A DNA stretch of 64,000 nucleotides, from NCBI GenBank assembly GCA_016788295.1, contig JAEUSY010000030.1:62001-126000 (forward strand). The letters are read 5' to 3'. Under the pieces are notes generated by a model, which was not told where the DNA came from, made no database searches, and saw nothing but the letters and a program-made list of their open reading frames with translations. The DNA comes from Flavobacteriales bacterium (GTDB lineage: Bacteria > Bacteroidota > Bacteroidia > Flavobacteriales_F > PHOS-HE28). This document shows positions 60,741 to 64,000 of the stretch, piece after piece. Every line of letters starts with the position of its first letter. The stretch's first letter is position 1. Both the position numbers and the translations under genes were made by a program.

Positions 60741-61007
60741 TCAATCCACCTGCTCGTGTAATTGATCTTGGGATGCTGGGGACACATGCCGATCACTGGC
60801 CACCTCTGTGATCAACCAAGTGATAAGCACGATGATGAGCAGCGCGATGAAGGCCTTGGGGTCCTTGTACAAGGGTTTGCGATGCAACGCACGCGTGGCC
60901 TTATGGTAGTTGTAGACCAAGCGCTTCGGGTCGCGGTACCGGGCGATCTCAGCGTCGGTGGGCTCGGGCTGGCGGCCTTCGGGCGATATGCGGTAACGTC
61001 GGTTCAT
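60741..61007 (-). CDS. Small single-span membrane protein after ECF sigma factor
   Basis: 88 aa. The N-terminal 50 residues are basic and cytoplasmic-looking (RYRISPEGRQPEP, YRDPKRLVYNYHKATRAL); one transmembrane helix (FIALLIIVLITWLITEVA) and a short polar tail follow. The start codon overlaps the sigma-factor stop (ATGA), so the two are made together. That is the usual place for an anti-sigma factor, but no zinc-binding or FecR-like signature is present; an anti-sigma role is only inferred. Confidence 0.7.
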   Translation of the reverse strand: MNRRYRISPEGRQPEPTDAEIARYRDPKRLVYNYHKATRALHRKPLYKDPKAFIALLIIVLITWLITEVASDRHVSPASQDQLHEQVD

Positions 61008-61540
61008 GCCCTGGGCGAAAGGTAGGTGCGTAACGTGGCCAGCACCCTGTGGGTCCTCATTTTGGCGGCATCCTCGGCAATGCCCAATACCTGTCCGAGC
61101 TCAGCGAAGCTCATTCCATCCATATAGCGCAGTTCGATCAGGCGGGCCCGGTCCTCGTCCAACCGGCCCAGAGCGACCTCCAACTTCCGCAGGCCATCAT
61201 CCCCCTCAGGTAGTCCCATTTCCTCGGTTAGTCCCCGTACCTCAGCATAGCTCATGTCGATCACCACTTCCTTGCGCTTCCGCCAGTGCATTTTCAGTTC
61301 GTTCAATGCCACCCGGAAAAGGAACGCTTTGAAGGGGTATCCTTTCGGTTCATAGCGAGGTAGGGCGAGCATGGCCTTTAAAAAGGTCTGTTGGGTAAGG
61401 TCGGCCGAGAGCTCCCTGTCCCCTGCCCTACGATGGATGAAGCGGAATATGGCTGCGAAATGCAGCTCATAAAGCGGCGCGAACGCATTGGGGTCGCGCT
61501 TGGCACGTGCGATATGCAGTTCCTCTTCCGCTCGTTCCAT
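61004..61540 (-). CDS. ECF RNA polymerase sigma factor
   Basis: 178 aa from the ATG of MERAEEELHIARAKRD; an in-frame ATG 18 codons earlier is possible. Region 2 has ELSADLTQQTFLKAMLAL and YPFKAFLFRVALNELKMHW; region 4 has LIELRYMDGMSFAELGQVLG and AKMRTHRVLATLRTYL. It would redirect RNA polymerase to a small regulon in response to an envelope or surface signal. It overlaps the small membrane protein gene by 4 bp. Confidence 0.92.
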   Translation of the reverse strand: MERAEEELHIARAKRDPNAFAPLYELHFAAIFRFIHRRAGDRELSADLTQQTFLKAMLALPRYEPKGYPFKAFLFRVALNELKMHWRKRKEVVIDMSYAEVRGLTEEMGLPEGDDGLRKLEVALGRLDEDRARLIELRYMDGMSFAELGQVLGIAEDAAKMRTHRVLATLRTYLSPRA

Positions 61541-61681
61541 GACCAATGCCTGTACAATGCCAGCCCGGACGGAAAGTAACGCTGCCTCAAGCAATTAGGT
61601 AACCCGTTCGTCCCCGGCGGCGTACAACGGCCCGCTCAACAAGGCCTGGACAACCTTGTAACAGAGCCAACTGAACATACA

Positions 61682-64000
61682 ATGCCCACTACTCTCAGGC
61701 ATTATCAGCGCCCTTGTTCAAGGGCATTCTTACTCAGCCTAGTGCTGCTTGCAGTGCTATCGGCCATGGCCCAACCCACCTCCTGGAACTGGAGCCGGGC
61801 AGCCGACTCCGGCTCCGATGAACTGATCAAGGACGTTGCGATCGATCCTGCAACAGGCGATATCTATGCTGTGGGGAGCTATGAGGCTGCGGGGCCTTTC
61901 GGCCTGAACGCTCCTGCTGGCAGCAGCGACGGCTTCCTGGTCAAATTCGATGCGAACGGCACCCTGCTTTGGAGCTTACCCATCGGAGGTTCAGGAGAAG
62001 ACAAGGCCTATGGTGTGGCATTTGACCCTGGCGGTCGGGTCTATGTTACAGGCTTCTTCCGCTCCACACTTGTCACGCTCGTCGCATCAACACCACAAAG
62101 CATCTCGAGCCTTGGTGGTGCGGACATGTTCCTTTCCTGCTTCAACACCAGCGGCCAATTACAATGGATGGAACGCGGAGGAGGAAATGGGGACGACATG
62201 GGCTACGCTGTGGCCACCAACACCTCGGGTGTTTTCGTACATGGTGTCACAAAGGGGAACGTCACCTTCGGCAACATCGCAATCACCCAACCCAATTCAC
62301 TGAATGATCAAATTTTTGTGACCAGGTATCCATTGGCCGGAGGACCGCCCACTTGGTTGGTCACAGGAGGCGAAGATGGTCAGGACCTGGCGGGACGTAT
62401 GGCCGTTGATGCCAGCAGCGTTCATGTCATCGGGCGATATGAAGGGAACACGTTCACCTGGCGCTCGGCCACTGGCACGGCAGTATCGAGCACAGCGGCC
62501 AGTAATGACCAGAAGAATGGCTATGTGGCCCGTATCTCAAACACTGGGAGCATATTGTGGACCCGTGTGATCGATACGCCAAGCGGATCAGAACCTGGGT
62601 TCAATGCCATTGGAACGGATGGCACCACTTGCTACATCGGCGGGCGCGCCCCTGCGGGAACCGTTTTCCCAGGTATTGCAACGACCGTAGTTTCCTCCGT
62701 GCAGGACGCAATGTTCATTGCAGCATTGGATGCCAGCAATGGCAATGGACTTTGGCTTCGCACAGCCCAAGGGTCCAATAGCGAACAGACCGAGGTCTTC
62801 GACATTGCAACAGGACCTGCGGGCCAAGTCTACCTCAGTGGCGCGTACGACCTGAACATGGTGTGGGATGATGGCACAACACATACCGGTTCGAATGGGC
62901 GTGAACTCTTCGTTTGCAGGATGACCACCACGGGACAGTTGCTCTGGTTCATGAAAGAGGCCGCAACTGGTCATGAACTACCATTCGCAATTGCCACTGG
63001 CGCAATGAACAAAGTGGCAGTGGCCGGGGCGTATACACAACAACTCCGTCTGACGCCATTGAGCTATGCGCACGGTTCATCAACGAATGCGTTCGTAGGG
63101 CTTCTGACCGATCCCGTACAAATAACCACTACGCCTTCAGCGGCGCAATGGAAAGTGATGGGGCCAATATGCTCTAGCTCCGACCCGATTGACCTCAACA
63201 GCCGTTTGCGCGGGTATGCAGACACATGGGTGGGCAGCCCATTGGACATTAATTCACAATCGCTTGCACTTGGCGGCCCTGATGGTACCGGGGCCATTTT
63301 CGCCGTACCGGGTGCCAATGGTGTGCTTGACCTTGGCGACACAGCGATGGCCGGTTCCGCTCTATTGCTCAGGGTACGGTCCCAAACGGGCGGCATGCCA
63401 TCCAGACTGGAGACCGCCTTCTCCATTGATGGTTCCAATTGGAGCATCTTCAGTGGTAACCCGCAAGTGAACAGTGCCACATGGACCGACCTTTCGATCA
63501 CATCACCGGTCACCTACCGCTTTGTGCGTATCAGGCTTTCAACCTCAGCGCCTAACTCACCATTCCTGCTCGATGGTATCACCTACTTGAATGAGACCCA
63601 GACCGGGGGCACATGGTCGGGACCTGGCATGAGCGCTACCGGGATCTTCACCCCGAACGGGTTGGCCGGTTGGCAGACCATCACCTACACCGTTACGGTG
63701 AGTTCGAACCCGGTTGCCCGTTCGAGGTCCATTTGGGTGAGTCCTGAGCCAAGTGCCGCGATCACCGGAACATCAGTCGTTTGTCCTGGTTCAACTGGAA
63801 CACTGTTGAACTTGACCGCACTCTCTCCACTAACCTCCGTAGCGGGGTGGGGCACCAGCCCCGATGGAGTGAACTGGAGCGTAGTACCCGGTGCTGATCT
63901 TTCGTTCACCACAGGTCCGATCACTGGAACGCTGCATGTAATGGCGCGGATGTTCAGCATTGGCTGTGGTGCGCGGAATACGCCAGTACATCTGATCACC
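61682..64000 (+). CDS. Exported SBBP-type beta-propeller protein, incomplete at right edge
   Basis: The frame is open for 773 codons from ATG 61682 to the window edge with no stop. A signal peptide (FLLSLVLLAVLSAMAQ) is followed by repeated propeller blades (GDIYAVGSYEAAG, GFLVKFDANGTLLW, GRVYVTGFF, VHVIGRYEG, GQVYLSGAYD) of the SBBP kind. After about residue 460 comes a more Ser/Thr-rich region with Ig-like character (FVRIRLSTSAPNSPFLLDGI, ITYTVTVSS). A T9SS sorting tail would be expected beyond the window. Its DNA is more AT-rich than the genes before it (26 of 60 G/C at 62281-62340). Confidence 0.85.
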   Translation, partial: MPTTLRHYQRPCSRAFLLSLVLLAVLSAMAQPTSWNWSRAADSGSDELIKDVAIDPATGDIYAVGSYEAAGPFGLNAPAGSSDGFLVKFDANGTLLWSLPIGGSGEDKAYGVAFDPGGRVYVTGFFRSTLVTLVASTPQSISSLGGADMFLSCFNTSGQLQWMERGGGNGDDMGYAVATNTSGVFVHGVTKGNVTFGNIAITQPNSLNDQIFVTRYPLAGGPPTWLVTGGEDGQDLAGRMAVDASSVHVIGRYEGNTFTWRSATGTAVSSTAASNDQKNGYVARISNTGSILWTRVIDTPSGSEPGFNAIGTDGTTCYIGGRAPAGTVFPGIATTVVSSVQDAMFIAALDASNGNGLWLRTAQGSNSEQTEVFDIATGPAGQVYLSGAYDLNMVWDDGTTHTGSNGRELFVCRMTTTGQLLWFMKEAATGHELPFAIATGAMNKVAVAGAYTQQLRLTPLSYAHGSSTNAFVGLLTDPVQITTTPSAAQWKVMGPICSSSDPIDLNSRLRGYADTWVGSPLDINSQSLALGGPDGTGAIFAVPGANGVLDLGDTAMAGSALLLRVRSQTGGMPSRLETAFSIDGSNWSIFSGNPQVNSATWTDLSITSPVTYRFVRIRLSTSAPNSPFLLDGITYLNETQTGGTWSGPGMSATGIFTPNGLAGWQTITYTVTVSSNPVARSRSIWVSPEPSAAITGTSVVCPGSTGTLLNLTALSPLTSVAGWGTSPDGVNWSVVPGADLSFTTGPITGTLHVMARMFSIGCGARNTPVHLIT

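Noticed and set aside
1-64000. tRNA or rRNA genes, attachment sites for the island
   Set aside because: None could be recognised by eye on either strand; no tRNA-end duplication was found around 4.3 or 21.1 kb. A tRNA-finding program would settle it.

Overview
The window is a GC-rich stretch (roughly 60% overall by eye) of a Bacteroidota chromosome, most likely a high-GC Flavobacteriales-type lineage known mainly from metagenomes. Pointers are C-terminal type IX secretion sorting tails, an alpha-2-macroglobulin/PBP1C pair, an S46 dipeptidyl-peptidase, SPOR-repeat barrel proteins, scarce Shine-Dalgarno sequences, and TAnnTTTG-like promoter elements just upstream of several starts. No rRNA, tRNA or CRISPR array was seen.

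Region by region. 1-3566: an exact 21-bp tandem repeat, a LuxR-type response regulator with a degenerate receiver, an exported protein and an endonuclease/exonuclease/phosphatase protein. 3567-4297: repeat-rich non-coding DNA. 4298-16440: one long same-strand run of defence genes. It holds a winged-helix regulator coupled to hsdM, then hsdS, an OLD-type ATPase/TOPRIM nuclease, an 87-aa partner, a type I Thoeris system (one SIR2-SLOG ThsA with four TIR genes) and finally hsdR. The Thoeris and OLD genes therefore sit inside a type I restriction-modification locus. 16481-21069: further accessory genes (Myb-like HTH, PD-(D/E)XK nucleases, UDG-like, GIY-YIG/RAMA, MaoP-like). 21158-29163: N-formylglutamate amidohydrolase, T9SS-sorted surface proteins, a TPR-adenylate cyclase interrupted by an in-frame TGA, and a membrane protein. 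29601-43849: lpdA, a polysaccharide synthesis/export cluster (asnB, GT4, Wza, Wzc-type BY-kinase, rfbC, WecA-like), a lytic transglycosylase, uvrA and a LOG protein. 43850-44010: an IS5-like MITE. 44178-58181: two SPOR proteins, alpha-2-macroglobulin, PBP1C, CtpA-type protease and DUF1573. 58253-61540 (minus strand): ECF sigma factor, small membrane protein, S46 peptidase and pterin dehydratase. 61682 to the right edge: an exported SBBP-repeat protein, incomplete.

How the genes work together. By analogy with described systems, the TIR proteins would make a cyclic ADP-ribose signal on infection, ThsA would bind it through its SLOG domain and destroy NAD+, and the surrounding HsdRMS would restrict unmodified DNA. 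The polysaccharide genes form a plausible initiation, transfer and export line. The most unusual features are the nesting of four-TIR Thoeris plus OLD inside hsd genes of different base composition, and short palindromic elements lying in frame inside hsdM, hsdS, hsdR and a glycosyltransferase gene.
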